Source: Clostridia bacterium (GTDB lineage Bacteria; Bacillota; Clostridia; Oscillospirales; CAG-272). Taken from it: 20,892 bases of DNA. How positions within the stretch are numbered: position 1 is the first letter of the stretch; every line of letters starts with the position of its first letter. Location: NCBI GenBank assembly GCA_900769475.1, contig CAAGGQ010000019.1, positions 1-20,892 on the forward strand, read 5' to 3'. This document shows, piece after piece, positions 1 through 7,601 of this stretch. The notes under the pieces were generated by a model. That model searched no databases. It was not told where the DNA came from and worked only from the letters and a program-made list of their open reading frames with translations. The translations under genes and the position numbers were made by a program.

Positions 1-482
1 ATCATCTTGCACTCGTTGGGATCTGCGCACTCGCCCATACCAACAACGCCGTCTTCCTCACCGCCAATAGAACCTACCTCGGCCTCCAGGGACATGCCCT
101 TCTCTTCGCAAACTTTTACCAGCTCCTTGGTCTTGGCAACGTTCTCCTCGATGGGATAGTGAGAGCCGTCGAACATGATGGAAGAGAAGCCTGCGTCGAT
201 GCACTTATAGCAAGCCTCGTAGGTACCGTGGTCCAGGTGCAGAGCAACAGGGACGGTGATCTTCAGCTCGTCGATCATGGCCTTCACCATATCGGCAACG
301 GTCTTGAAACCGCACATATACTTTCCGGCACCCTCGGATACACCAAGGATCACGGGAGAATTCATTTCCTGAGCGGTCTGAAGGATCGCCTTGGTCCACT
401 CCAGGTTGTTGATGTTGAACTGACCAACGGCATAATGACCTTCTTTTGCTTTGATAAGCATTTCTTTTGCAGAAACTAACAT
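1..482 (-). CDS. fba: Class II fructose-1,6-bisphosphate aldolase (N-terminal part, runs off the left edge)
   Basis: Cleaves fructose-1,6-bisphosphate to DHAP and glyceraldehyde-3-phosphate in cytosolic glycolysis and gluconeogenesis, using a metal ion. About 160 residues are visible. The start MLVSAKEMLIKAKEGHYAVG and the segment AVGQFNINN are typical of class II aldolases. The motif LHLDHG carries the catalytic Asp and a metal-binding His, and FDGSHYP and EAEVGSIGG follow in the family order. The ATG at 480-482 has a GGAGG (489-493 on the complement) at normal spacing. The gene is transcribed leftward from its own promoter, divergent from the MATE gene. The C-terminal half lies outside the window. 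Confidence 0.96.
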   Translation of the reverse strand, partial: MLVSAKEMLIKAKEGHYAVGQFNINNLEWTKAILQTAQEMNSPVILGVSEGAGKYMCGFKTVADMVKAMIDELKITVPVALHLDHGTYEACYKCIDAGFSSIMFDGSHYPIEENVAKTKELVKVCEEKGMSLEAEVGSIGGEEDGVVGMGECADPNECKM

Positions 483-525
483 GATTTTCCTCCTATACGT
501 GTATGATTTCCATACGAATAATAAC

Positions 526-554
526 ATTATATACCAAACTGCGACAAAAATCAA
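526..554 (-). promoter_or_regulatory. SigA-type promoter of fba
   Basis: On the minus strand, TTGATT (554-549) is separated by exactly 17 bases from TATAAT (531-526), about 44 bases before the aldolase ATG. This is a near-consensus housekeeping promoter, as expected for a highly expressed glycolytic gene. Confidence 0.8.
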
Positions 555-653
555 GTGTTTTTTCATCTTCCGTCCTTGTTTTTTCAAAAAAACATGAAAA
601 GCGTGAAAAAGGAGCATACTAACGGCAACGAAACACAAGGAAGGAAGCTACGA

Positions 654-2015
654 ATGAACTCCCAAACCGCCCAATATCAACGCATGACCTCCGCCCCGAT
701 CCCTCGACTCTTGATCTCTTTGTCCGCACCGGCCGCCATTGGCATGCTGGTGATCGCCCTCTATTCTCTGGCCGACTCCTATTTTGTCTCTTCTCTGGGC
801 ACCGAGGCGGTGGCGGCGGTGGGCGTAGTCTTTTCGGTCAGCGTATTCATTCAAACGGTAGGATACACCCTTGGCATGGGCGCAGGAAGTCTGCTGGCGC
901 GTGCTCTGGGGGCACGTGATCCCCAGCGAGCCTCGGTATATGCCGCCGTTGCCTTTTGGGGCGCACTCCTGGCGGGGATCCTGATCACCGTGCTTTCCCT
1001 GTTGTTTCAAAAACCGTTGCTGATCTTTCTTGGCTGCACGGATAGTATGTATCCTTTTGCCCAAAAATATGCAGTTCCGCTGTTTTATTCCGCTACTCCC
1101 ATGTGCCTGACCTTTGTGCTGAGTCAGATGTTACGCTCGGAGGGAAAGGCGGTGGCGGCCATGCTGGGTCTGACTTTGGGAAGCGTTGCCAACGTCCTGC
1201 TGGATCCTTTTCTGATCCGCGGATGTTCCTTGGGAATTGCAGGAGCTTCCATGGCAACCTTGATCAGTCAAAGCCTTTCTGCCCTCTTTTTTATGGCTCT
1301 TTATTGGCGTGGAAACAGTCAGATCCGCCTGTTCACAAAGGTGTTTTTTTCTTCTGTTGACCATTTGGGCAGGATCCTTCACGCAGGACTGCCCTCCTTC
1401 TTTCGCCAAGGGCTCGCTGGCGTTGCCGCCGTCCTTTTTAATCACGCGGCCGCCCCCTATGGGGACGCCGCTATTTCGGCACTTTCCATTGTACAAAGAC
1501 TTTTTTTGTTCGTGTTCAGCTTATGTCTTGGATTTGGTCAAGGAATGGCCCCCATCATTGGTTACAACAGCACTCCGGAGCTTCTTCTCCGAGCGAGGAA
1601 GGCTTATCTGCAGGCCCTGCGGTGGTCTACCTTTCTGCTCCTTGGAATCAGCGTGGGGCTCTACGCATTTGCCCCGCAAATCCTTTCTTTTTTCCGAAAA
1701 GATCCCGCTGTCATCGACTACGGAGCCTCAGCACTTCGTGCTCAAAGCATCGCGCTGTTCACCCACGGAACCGTGACCTGCACCATTTTCCTTTTGCAAG
1801 CAATTGGCTTTTCGTTTCGTGGAACGGTGCTTGCAAGCGCGCGGCAGGGGCTCTTCTTTCTCCCTCTGCTCTACCTTCTCCCCCGTTATTTTAGCCTGCA
1901 GGGGCTCCTCTGCCTTCAGCCCACTGCAGACCTGCTCACCTTTTTATTTTCTCTTGCCTTTCTTCCATCGGTATTTCGATTTTTTTCTTTCAAAAAATCC
2001 CCGGAAAAAGATTGA
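654..2015 (+). CDS. MATE family multidrug/Na+ efflux transporter
   Basis: Integral membrane antiporter of the MATE family (DinF/NorM-like), expected to export cationic compounds against a Na+ or H+ gradient. The substrate cannot be read from sequence. From the ATG at 654 the protein has 453 residues, the usual family length, with about 12 hydrophobic segments in two halves. The N-terminal segment PIPRLLISLSAPAAIGMLV and the motif GMGAGSLLARALGA fit the family. The frame is open back to a GTG at 555, but the ATG at 654 has an AAGGAAG just upstream and gives a normal MATE N-terminus, so I chose it. I see no convincing promoter between 555 and 653. The stop codon lies inside the -35 box of the next gene's promoter. 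Confidence 0.93.
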   Translation: MNSQTAQYQRMTSAPIPRLLISLSAPAAIGMLVIALYSLADSYFVSSLGTEAVAAVGVVFSVSVFIQTVGYTLGMGAGSLLARALGARDPQRASVYAAVAFWGALLAGILITVLSLLFQKPLLIFLGCTDSMYPFAQKYAVPLFYSATPMCLTFVLSQMLRSEGKAVAAMLGLTLGSVANVLLDPFLIRGCSLGIAGASMATLISQSLSALFFMALYWRGNSQIRLFTKVFFSSVDHLGRILHAGLPSFFRQGLAGVAAVLFNHAAAPYGDAAISALSIVQRLFLFVFSLCLGFGQGMAPIIGYNSTPELLLRARKAYLQALRWSTFLLLGISVGLYAFAPQILSFFRKDPAVIDYGASALRAQSIALFTHGTVTCTIFLLQAIGFSFRGTVLASARQGLFFLPLLYLLPRYFSLQGLLCLQPTADLLTFLFSLAFLPSVFRFFSFKKSPEKD

Positions 2016-2040
2016 CTTTTTTACTAAAATGCTATATAAT
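2012..2040 (+). promoter_or_regulatory. SigA-type promoter of the phosphohexomutase gene
   Basis: TTGACT (2012-2017), a 17-base spacer and TATAAT (2035-2040) form a near-consensus promoter 30 bases before the ATG at 2071. The -35 hexamer contains the TGA stop of the MATE gene, so the two units are packed without spare DNA. Confidence 0.85.
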
Positions 2041-2070
2041 GAGGACATCACCAGGAAAGGAAGTAAACAA

Positions 2071-3519
2071 ATGAATCAAGAGCTTGCACCCCACCGAAAG
2101 ATTCAATTTGGAACCGGCGGTTGGAGAGGAATTATAGGAGACGATTTTATTAAAGACAATATTCGTCGCGTGGCATATGGCATCTGCCTGCTTGCCAAAA
2201 AGGAGAATAAGGACGATACGCCCATTTTTGTTGGGTATGACCGTCGCTTCCTTTCGGAGAGCACCATGTACTGGGTTTCGGAAGTGCTCAACGGCATGGG
2301 GATCAAAACCATTTTAATGGAGCGAAGCACCCCCACGCCTCTGATCATGTTCCTGGTACAGGAGCACAACTATCACTACGGCATTGAGATCACCGCCAGC
2401 CACAACCCCGCAGCCTACAACGGCATCAAACTGATCGTAGACGAAGGCCGTGACGCTCCTGTGGAAACCACGCAAATGCTGGAGGAACTGATCGACGGAA
2501 GTGATCCCGCCGAGATTCCCACCCTCCCCATTGTCGAGGCAAAGGACCGGGGACTGGCAACCTTCTTCCACTCTCCCTTCAATGATTTTATTGACCACAT
2601 CCTTTCCAAGCTGAATCAAAAAGCCATTAAGGAGCGCGGCCTACGAATTCTGTTTGACCCCATGCACGGCTCGGGAACCTACCCCTTGATGGTCATTCTG
2701 CAGACCCTTCGTTGCACAGTAGACCTGATCAACGATAACAAGGACGCCTATTTTGGCGGCGGAACACCGGCCCCCACAGCCAGCCGACTGATGGATCTGC
2801 GCAACCGCGTGGTGGATGGAAAATACGACCTTGGCATTGCCTTTGACGGCGACGGCGATCGCTTGGGTGTAGTAGACGAGAAAGGACGCTACATCGACGC
2901 CAACCAGATCCTTTGCCTGCTCTACAGCTATCTGCGAGGATACAAGGGTTGGACCGGACCCGTGGTGCGCAATCTAGCAACCACCCATATGCTGGACCGC
3001 ATTGCTGAATCCTACGGTGAAGCCTGCTACGAGGTGCCCATCGGCTTTAAGTACATCTCCTCGGGTATTGATCGCTACGACGCCATCCTGGGCGGTGAAT
3101 CCTCAGGAGGATTGACCGTACGCGGTCACATTCACGGCAAGGATTCGATCTACGCCGCTTCCCTCTTTATTGAAATGGTCTGCTCCATGAAAACCGGCCC
3201 CTCTCAACTGATGCACCAATTGGAAGAAAAATTTGGTCATTTTGAGCTGGTGGAAGCCAACCTGGCCTTCCCTGCCGCCAGAAAACCCGAGATCAATCGG
3301 ATGATCATGGTGGATCGTCAGCTCCCTACATTCCAGGGCGTTACCGTGGAGAAGGTTGGTTACGAGGACGGATGTAAGGTCTATTTTACCGATGGATCCT
3401 TTGTGATCTGCCGCTTCTCCGGAACCGAGCCCCTCCTTCGCATCTTTGCGGAGGCCTCCACGGCGGAACGCGCCAAGGAATACATTCAGGCCTTCCGCGA
3501 TCTGTTGGATCTGAATTAA
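2071..3519 (+). CDS. Phosphoglucomutase/phosphomannomutase family protein
   Basis: Alpha-D-phosphohexomutase, interconverting hexose-1- and hexose-6-phosphates through a phosphoserine and a bisphosphate intermediate. It probably supplies glucose-1-P or mannose-1-P for cell-wall and glycogen sugars. The protein has 482 residues from the ATG at 2071, which follows AAGGAAG. The N-terminal motif FGTGGWRG is at 13-20. The phospho-acceptor loop TASHNP has the catalytic Ser at 110. The Mg2+ loop DGDGDR is at 259-264 and the C-terminal phosphate-binding loop SGTEP at 450-454. All four active-site loops are intact. The frame is open upstream to 1804, but that stretch overlaps the MATE gene and has no motif, so it is not part of the protein. 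Substrate preference is not resolved, but GlmM is unlikely. Confidence 0.93.
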   Translation: MNQELAPHRKIQFGTGGWRGIIGDDFIKDNIRRVAYGICLLAKKENKDDTPIFVGYDRRFLSESTMYWVSEVLNGMGIKTILMERSTPTPLIMFLVQEHNYHYGIEITASHNPAAYNGIKLIVDEGRDAPVETTQMLEELIDGSDPAEIPTLPIVEAKDRGLATFFHSPFNDFIDHILSKLNQKAIKERGLRILFDPMHGSGTYPLMVILQTLRCTVDLINDNKDAYFGGGTPAPTASRLMDLRNRVVDGKYDLGIAFDGDGDRLGVVDEKGRYIDANQILCLLYSYLRGYKGWTGPVVRNLATTHMLDRIAESYGEACYEVPIGFKYISSGIDRYDAILGGESSGGLTVRGHIHGKDSIYAASLFIEMVCSMKTGPSQLMHQLEEKFGHFELVEANLAFPAARKPEINRMIMVDRQLPTFQGVTVEKVGYEDGCKVYFTDGSFVICRFSGTEPLLRIFAEASTAERAKEYIQAFRDLLDLN

Positions 3520-3527
3520 GTAAAAAG

Positions 3528-3557
3528 CGAGCCCTGCGGATTTCTCCGTAGGGCTCG
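3528..3557. terminator. Bidirectional Rho-independent terminator between convergent genes
   Basis: A 13-bp stem (3528-3540 with 3545-3557, one G-T wobble) closes a TTTC loop. On the minus strand it is followed by CTTTTTAC, a good U-tract for transcripts from the right. On the plus strand the following sequence is only weakly T-rich. It lies between the stops of the phosphohexomutase and HAD genes. Confidence 0.8.
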
Positions 3558-3565
3558 TTCTGAAA

Positions 3566-4192
3566 TTAAATGGTTTCGATCAACGCGGAAAGCTCTTGTA
3601 ATGTGCGGATCTTATAATCGGTATCATACGCGGGATATCGACCGTTCGAATCCCAAAGGCAACCCTTCATACCTGCATTGTTCCCTGCCCGGGTGTCAAT
3701 ATCCCGATCCCCGATCATCATGCATTCCTCGGGGGATAGTCCGTAGGTACTGCATAGATAAAAAAGAGCGTCGGGGGCAGGCTTTTGGGGGAATCCCTTT
3801 GCCGACGTTACCACACCGCTAAAATAGCCGTCCAATCCCATGTTCTTCAGCATATCGAAGACCACGTCACCGGAATGGGTATAGATGTAATTCTTTTTTC
3901 CAAGCGAGATGGCCTTTTGAAGGATCGATTCGATCTCCGGAAAGGGTTTAAATTCTTTATAATACAGCCTCTGATAGTTCCAAAAGGCCTCGGCACGCTC
4001 CAAAGGCGTACAAGGAAAATTCATCGGCCTCATGCAGGCCGCTACGTTGATCAACAGCTTGTCCAACAGCTCCTCGTCCGATTGCTTTATCTCAACGCCG
4101 AAATCTTTGGCCATTTCACGAACGATGCGAACGAAAATCGGGTAGGAATCGGATATGGTTCCGTCAAAATCGTATATCAAATGTTGAATCAT
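3566..4192 (-). CDS. HAD superfamily hydrolase (phosphoglycolate phosphatase-like)
   Basis: Cytosolic phosphatase of the haloacid dehalogenase superfamily, 208 residues, with the cap inserted after motif I. Motif I DFDGT supplies the nucleophile D8 and acid D10. Motif II is YTHSG around T105. Motif III Lys is K137 in QKPAPD. Motif IV GDRDID supplies metal ligands D162 and D166. The order and cap size fit the Gph/PGP-like subgroup, but the substrate is unknown. The start codon follows the stop codon of the upstream membrane-protein gene directly (TAAATG), with AAAGGAAAG inside that gene as the ribosome binding site. The two are therefore almost certainly co-transcribed and translationally coupled. 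Confidence 0.9.
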   Translation of the reverse strand: MIQHLIYDFDGTISDSYPIFVRIVREMAKDFGVEIKQSDEELLDKLLINVAACMRPMNFPCTPLERAEAFWNYQRLYYKEFKPFPEIESILQKAISLGKKNYIYTHSGDVVFDMLKNMGLDGYFSGVVTSAKGFPQKPAPDALFYLCSTYGLSPEECMMIGDRDIDTRAGNNAGMKGCLWDSNGRYPAYDTDYKIRTLQELSALIETI

Positions 4193-4777
4193 TTACCGCT
4201 TTCCTTTCACGTCCCGATCCGATTCGGGGTACAGAGGATTGAACCAGGTGGTCAGTTTTTTATCGTTGAGCCCCGCCAGATAAGAGATGAAACAGGTCAG
4301 AATGGCAGGAAGAATGATGATAAAATAAATAAACCAATAGGAATTGAGGGGGTGTCCGCCTACCTGGTTGACCAACAGACCGGTGTACATTCCCTCCAGG
4401 AAGATGGCGGCGCTGGCGCACACCGCTCCGATCTTGCTGATGAATTCCACGTTGACAAAAGTGGAAAGAGTAATAAAGGTAGCAAACACCAGGTTGGGGA
4501 TATTGGCACAGAGAGAGATCAGAGCGCCCTTCCAAATATTCCGCTTCTTTTTCCCGCTCAAAACGCTAACGCGATCGCCAAAGCCGATCTCCCAGGTCAT
4601 GGTATACAGCAGGAACAGATAAAACAGAATGGCGCCGGCGCTGGTCACGTTCCGCAGGGTCTCATTCTTGGCATAGGAGGAGGCCATGACCAAAACGAAT
4701 CCAAAGATCGCCGTTGCAAATTGATTCAAAAACATTTTTACCATATCGTAGGAATGGTCTTTAAAGAACTTCTTCAT
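4193..4777 (-). CDS. Conserved-type membrane protein of unknown function (about 5 TM helices)
   Basis: Unrecognised 194-residue membrane protein. Hydrophobic segments lie at roughly 14-34, 46-62, 82-105, 112-135 and 146-167. The segment between helices 2 and 3 carries a basic GKKKR stretch, and the C-terminus is polar. No catalytic motif is visible. An in-frame GTG lies 9 bases upstream at 4786, but the GAGG that would drive translation overlaps it and is 8 bases from the ATG at 4777, so I prefer the ATG. It is the first gene of a two-gene unit with the HAD phosphatase. Acting on, or being controlled by, a small phosphorylated molecule is possible but is only inference from that coupling. Confidence 0.75.
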   Translation of the reverse strand: MKKFFKDHSYDMVKMFLNQFATAIFGFVLVMASSYAKNETLRNVTSAGAILFYLFLLYTMTWEIGFGDRVSVLSGKKKRNIWKGALISLCANIPNLVFATFITLSTFVNVEFISKIGAVCASAAIFLEGMYTGLLVNQVGGHPLNSYWFIYFIIILPAILTCFISYLAGLNDKKLTTWFNPLYPESDRDVKGKR

Positions 4778-4821
4778 GTTAAACACCTCAAGACAAATGA
4801 TGTGCCGATGGGCTACTGTAT

Positions 4822-4850
4822 ATTATAACGAAACCTCTCCCGTTTTGCAA
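4822..4850 (-). promoter_or_regulatory. Promoter of the membrane protein-HAD operon
   Basis: Minus strand TTGCAA (4850-4845), a 17-base spacer and TATAAT (4827-4822) lie about 45 bases before the ATG at 4777. Spacing and -10 are consensus; the -35 is a 4 of 6 match. Confidence 0.72.
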
Positions 4851-4899
4851 CCGTAGCGTGGAAAAGTTTACAATTTATCAACTAAAATAACAAGATATG

Positions 4900-4908
4900 T
4901 GCTATAAT
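4900..4908 (+). promoter_or_regulatory. Extended -10 promoter of the xer gene
   Basis: TGCTATAAT (4900-4908) matches an extended -10 element 36 bases before the ATG at 4945. No good -35 hexamer lies at 16-18 bases, which is usual for extended -10 promoters. Confidence 0.6.
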
Positions 4909-4944
4909 AAAGTTGAAAAAGCGCAAGAAAGGAGGAAAACCGCA

Positions 4945-5964
4945 ATGGCAACACCTATGGTATCTCCCAAGGATTTTTCGGCACTCATTCAGGAATACGC
5001 ATCCTACAAAACCTCAATCCAGGGATGCTCCCAAAAGACTGTGCAGGAATATCTCTTTGATCTCCGCACCTTTTTTCGCTATCTGATTGCCAGAGAGAAC
5101 GACGTGGATATGAGCTCCGAGGCGTTTACCGAGCTGGACGTTTCCTCCATCGGCTTGGAGCAGCTGGGCAAGCTTCGCGCCGAGGACTTTTACGATTTTC
5201 TCTTTTACACCAACCAAATGCGGAACAATCAGTGGTCGGCGCGCTCCCGCAAGCTCTCGGCCATTCGCTCTCTGTACAAGTATTTAGTAAGCAAGCGACA
5301 TTATCTGGATTACAATCCCACCGTAGATATCGATTCTCCCAAGCCCAAAAAGGCCCTTCCCAAGGTCTTGACCCTGGAGGAATCTCTAAAGCTTTTGCAA
5401 GCGGTGGAGGAGGACGAGGAATCCAAGTATCGGGTGCGGGATTACGCCATTCTGACCCTCTTTCTCAACTGCGGAATGCGTCTTTCGGAGCTGGTTGGCA
5501 TCAATCTCTCGGACATTGATTCGGAGCTTTCCTCTCTTCGCGTTACCGGTAAAGGCAACAAGGAGCGCATCATCTACCTCAATCGCGCGTGTCAGGCGGC
5601 ATTGGTTGCCTATCTTTCCCAAAGAAAGAGCCCCAAGTACGCCCACGTGCATGACCGTGCCCTCTTTTTGAGCCGTCTGGAGCAACGCATGAGCGTAAAG
5701 ACCGTGCAGGCCATGGTGTATAAGTACCTGCGGTTGGCAGGTCTGGAATCCAAGCATTACTCGGTGCACAAATTGCGGCACACAGCGGCCACTCTGATGT
5801 ATCAATCGGGAAACGTAGACGTGCGCGTGCTGAAGGACATCCTGGGTCACGAGCAGTTGAACACCACCCAGATCTACACCCACATCAGTAACCAGGATAT
5901 GGAGCGCGCCATGGGTAAGCATCCACTGGCCAATCAAACGCCCAACAAAAAGAAAAAGCCGTAA
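4945..5964 (+). CDS. Tyrosine recombinase, XerC/XerD-like
   Basis: Site-specific recombinase of the XerC/XerD type, probably acting in chromosome dimer resolution at dif together with a partner. It has 339 residues from the ATG at 4945, with GGAGG at 4931-4935. An N-terminal SAM-like DNA-binding domain (about 10-135) precedes the catalytic domain. The catalytic set is complete: R179 in GMRLSEL, K203 in GKGNKER, H275 and R278 in HKLRHT, H302 in LGHEQL, and nucleophile Y311 in IYTHI. The lysine-rich tail NKKKKP is odd but harmless-looking. It stands alone with its own promoter and terminator. No attachment site, excisionase or cargo lies nearby, so a housekeeping Xer is likelier than a mobile integrase. 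XerC versus XerD cannot be decided here. Confidence 0.9.
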   Translation: MATPMVSPKDFSALIQEYASYKTSIQGCSQKTVQEYLFDLRTFFRYLIARENDVDMSSEAFTELDVSSIGLEQLGKLRAEDFYDFLFYTNQMRNNQWSARSRKLSAIRSLYKYLVSKRHYLDYNPTVDIDSPKPKKALPKVLTLEESLKLLQAVEEDEESKYRVRDYAILTLFLNCGMRLSELVGINLSDIDSELSSLRVTGKGNKERIIYLNRACQAALVAYLSQRKSPKYAHVHDRALFLSRLEQRMSVKTVQAMVYKYLRLAGLESKHYSVHKLRHTAATLMYQSGNVDVRVLKDILGHEQLNTTQIYTHISNQDMERAMGKHPLANQTPNKKKKP

Positions 5965-5999
5965 GCGCTTCCCTTTCGGGATTCACTGACGGCGTTTTT
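5958..5999. terminator. Bidirectional terminator between xer and lnt
   Basis: GCCGT (5958-5962) pairs with ACGGC (5989-5993) around an imperfect inner stem closed by TCCC/GGGA. T5 follows at 5995-5999. On the minus strand the mirror image ends in TTTTTC and more Ts. The left arm overlaps the last codon and stop of xer, and the right side abuts the lnt stop at 6001-6003. Confidence 0.7.
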
Positions 6000-6000
6000 C

Positions 6001-7584
6001 TTATTTCCAAAGCTTTCTCAAGAGAAGGTCAACCATCCAAAGCACCAAAGGTGCCGCGGCACACATGGCAACAAAGAGGTTTCCGATCCTTCCGTATACC
6101 GACGTAGAGGTAGGCACCGTGATTTCTTCTACTGCATAACCCTCGGTGAGAGGTGCGATGGAGGAAAGCAGCTCGCCCTCCTCGGTAATAACCGCGGAAA
6201 TTCCCGTGCTGGCTGCTCGAAGAATCGGCTTTCCGCACTCAATGGCGCGTAGCTGTGCCTGAGCAAGATGCTGCTCTATGGCCTTGGAATCCAGGAACCA
6301 GGAATCGTTACTGGCGATCAGCAACACATCCGCGCCGTCCGATACGCTATCCAGCGCCAGCTGCTCGTAGATCGAATCGAAACAGACCAGCGCCCCCATC
6401 TGCCCGTAGGCAGTATCAAAGAGGGCGGAATCCTTGCCGGGCGCAAGATCGCTCTCCAGCATGGAAATATCGGCCAGTGGCGGAAAGATCGCCGTAACGA
6501 ACTCCCGCATGGGAACATATTCCCCAAAGGGCACCAGGTGGCGCTTTCCGTACACGGTTTCATCCAGCGTTCCATCGGGATGCACCAGGTAAATAGCGTT
6601 GTAGCTTTCCGTGGGGTCACCGTCGCTATTATAGAAGGCCCCCACAAACAGGGATACCCCACATTCTTTTGCCAGCTCCGTAACAAAATGCCGGTACGGA
6701 CCGTCGTAATGAATATCATGGAGAATGATGGTCTCGGGCCAAACTACGATCTCAGCCCCTTTCGCGGAGGCCTTGCGGGTGTAGTCGGCGTAGATCTCCA
6801 GGGTCCTCAGCTCGGCCTCGGGGTCCCACTTTTCCTGCGATCCCACGTTTCCCTGCACCACTGCAACCGAAACGCGCTCTCCCTCGGGCGTTTTTACCAG
6901 ACCTCGGATCCATCCAAACTGAAAATTGGCAAAAAACAGGATTCCTGCCAAAAGCGAGGGCACCAGCGCTTTTTTGTGATACAGCAAGCCGTAGGCCAGA
7001 AGCCCGTTAACCAAAAGCAGCAGGAAGGAAACGAAATACGAGCCCAATAAGGAAGCACTCTGCAACGCGGGCAAACATTCCACTTGTCCCAGGGCAAGTC
7101 GCCCCCACGGAACCCCCGTCCAGTGCAGGGTGGAGCTCCATTCAAAGACCACCCAAAGTGCCGAAAACAACACGGGGCGCAGAATGGGAGCTCTACGGCA
7201 GATTTCGGTTCTTCCTACGATCCCGTAGAATACGAAGATCAAGCCTCCGGGAATGGCCTGGAGCAGAGGCAAGCCAAACCAAGCCAGAGCAACCACCGCG
7301 GCAGCGGGCCCCTTGTCCAATCCAACGAAATCCAAGGGATATAGGCTGACAAACCAATGGTACATCACCACGTAAAACGCATAGACCGTGAGGAATCCGT
7401 AGCGATAGGCGGTTGTATGGGTGAGACGCCCTTCGCCGTCAAACAGACGGTACACGCCGAGAAAGAGCGGGATCATCGTGATCCACTCCAACCATCCAAC
7501 AACGGGAAAAACCAGCGTGAACGCCGTGCAAACCGCGCCGCATACCAGCCACAGCGCCGGATGATTTCCAATGCGCTTCCCCAT
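6001..7584 (-). CDS. lnt: Apolipoprotein N-acyltransferase
   Basis: Membrane enzyme that adds the third acyl chain to the N-terminal cysteine of diacylated lipoproteins. It has 527 residues from the ATG at 7584, which has a strong AGGAGG (7591-7596) and 6-base spacing. The frame is open to 7626, but that would overlap the upstream gene. The N-terminal part (about 1-220) holds several hydrophobic segments, then a nitrilase-like domain follows, then a last TM helix near the C-terminus. The E-K-C triad is present: E284 in VVWPET, K347 in YGKRHLVPFGEYVP, C401 in LVCFDS. Spacing matches the E. coli enzyme. The gene starts 17 bases after the rluA stop and is co-transcribed with it. Lnt is the Gram-negative-type route to triacylated lipoproteins, which makes it notable here. 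Confidence 0.9.
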   Translation of the reverse strand: MGKRIGNHPALWLVCGAVCTAFTLVFPVVGWLEWITMIPLFLGVYRLFDGEGRLTHTTAYRYGFLTVYAFYVVMYHWFVSLYPLDFVGLDKGPAAAVVALAWFGLPLLQAIPGGLIFVFYGIVGRTEICRRAPILRPVLFSALWVVFEWSSTLHWTGVPWGRLALGQVECLPALQSASLLGSYFVSFLLLLVNGLLAYGLLYHKKALVPSLLAGILFFANFQFGWIRGLVKTPEGERVSVAVVQGNVGSQEKWDPEAELRTLEIYADYTRKASAKGAEIVVWPETIILHDIHYDGPYRHFVTELAKECGVSLFVGAFYNSDGDPTESYNAIYLVHPDGTLDETVYGKRHLVPFGEYVPMREFVTAIFPPLADISMLESDLAPGKDSALFDTAYGQMGALVCFDSIYEQLALDSVSDGADVLLIASNDSWFLDSKAIEQHLAQAQLRAIECGKPILRAASTGISAVITEEGELLSSIAPLTEGYAVEEITVPTSTSVYGRIGNLFVAMCAAAPLVLWMVDLLLRKLWK

Positions 7585-7601
7585 GGCGCACCTCCTTTTT
7601 C

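Noticed and set aside
3785..4828. 347-codon plus-strand open frame opposite the HAD and membrane-protein genes
   Set aside because: The HAD motifs and hydrophobic helices are on the other strand, with promoter and ribosome binding sites there. This frame has no family motif.
4945..5964. Tyrosine recombinase as the integrase of a mobile element
   Set aside because: No direct repeats, tRNA gene, excisionase or cargo genes flank it. It has housekeeping promoter and terminator structure and XerC/D-like length.
6268..7050. 260-codon plus-strand open frame inside lnt
   Set aside because: It is antisense to the Lnt catalytic triad and has no ribosome binding site or motif.
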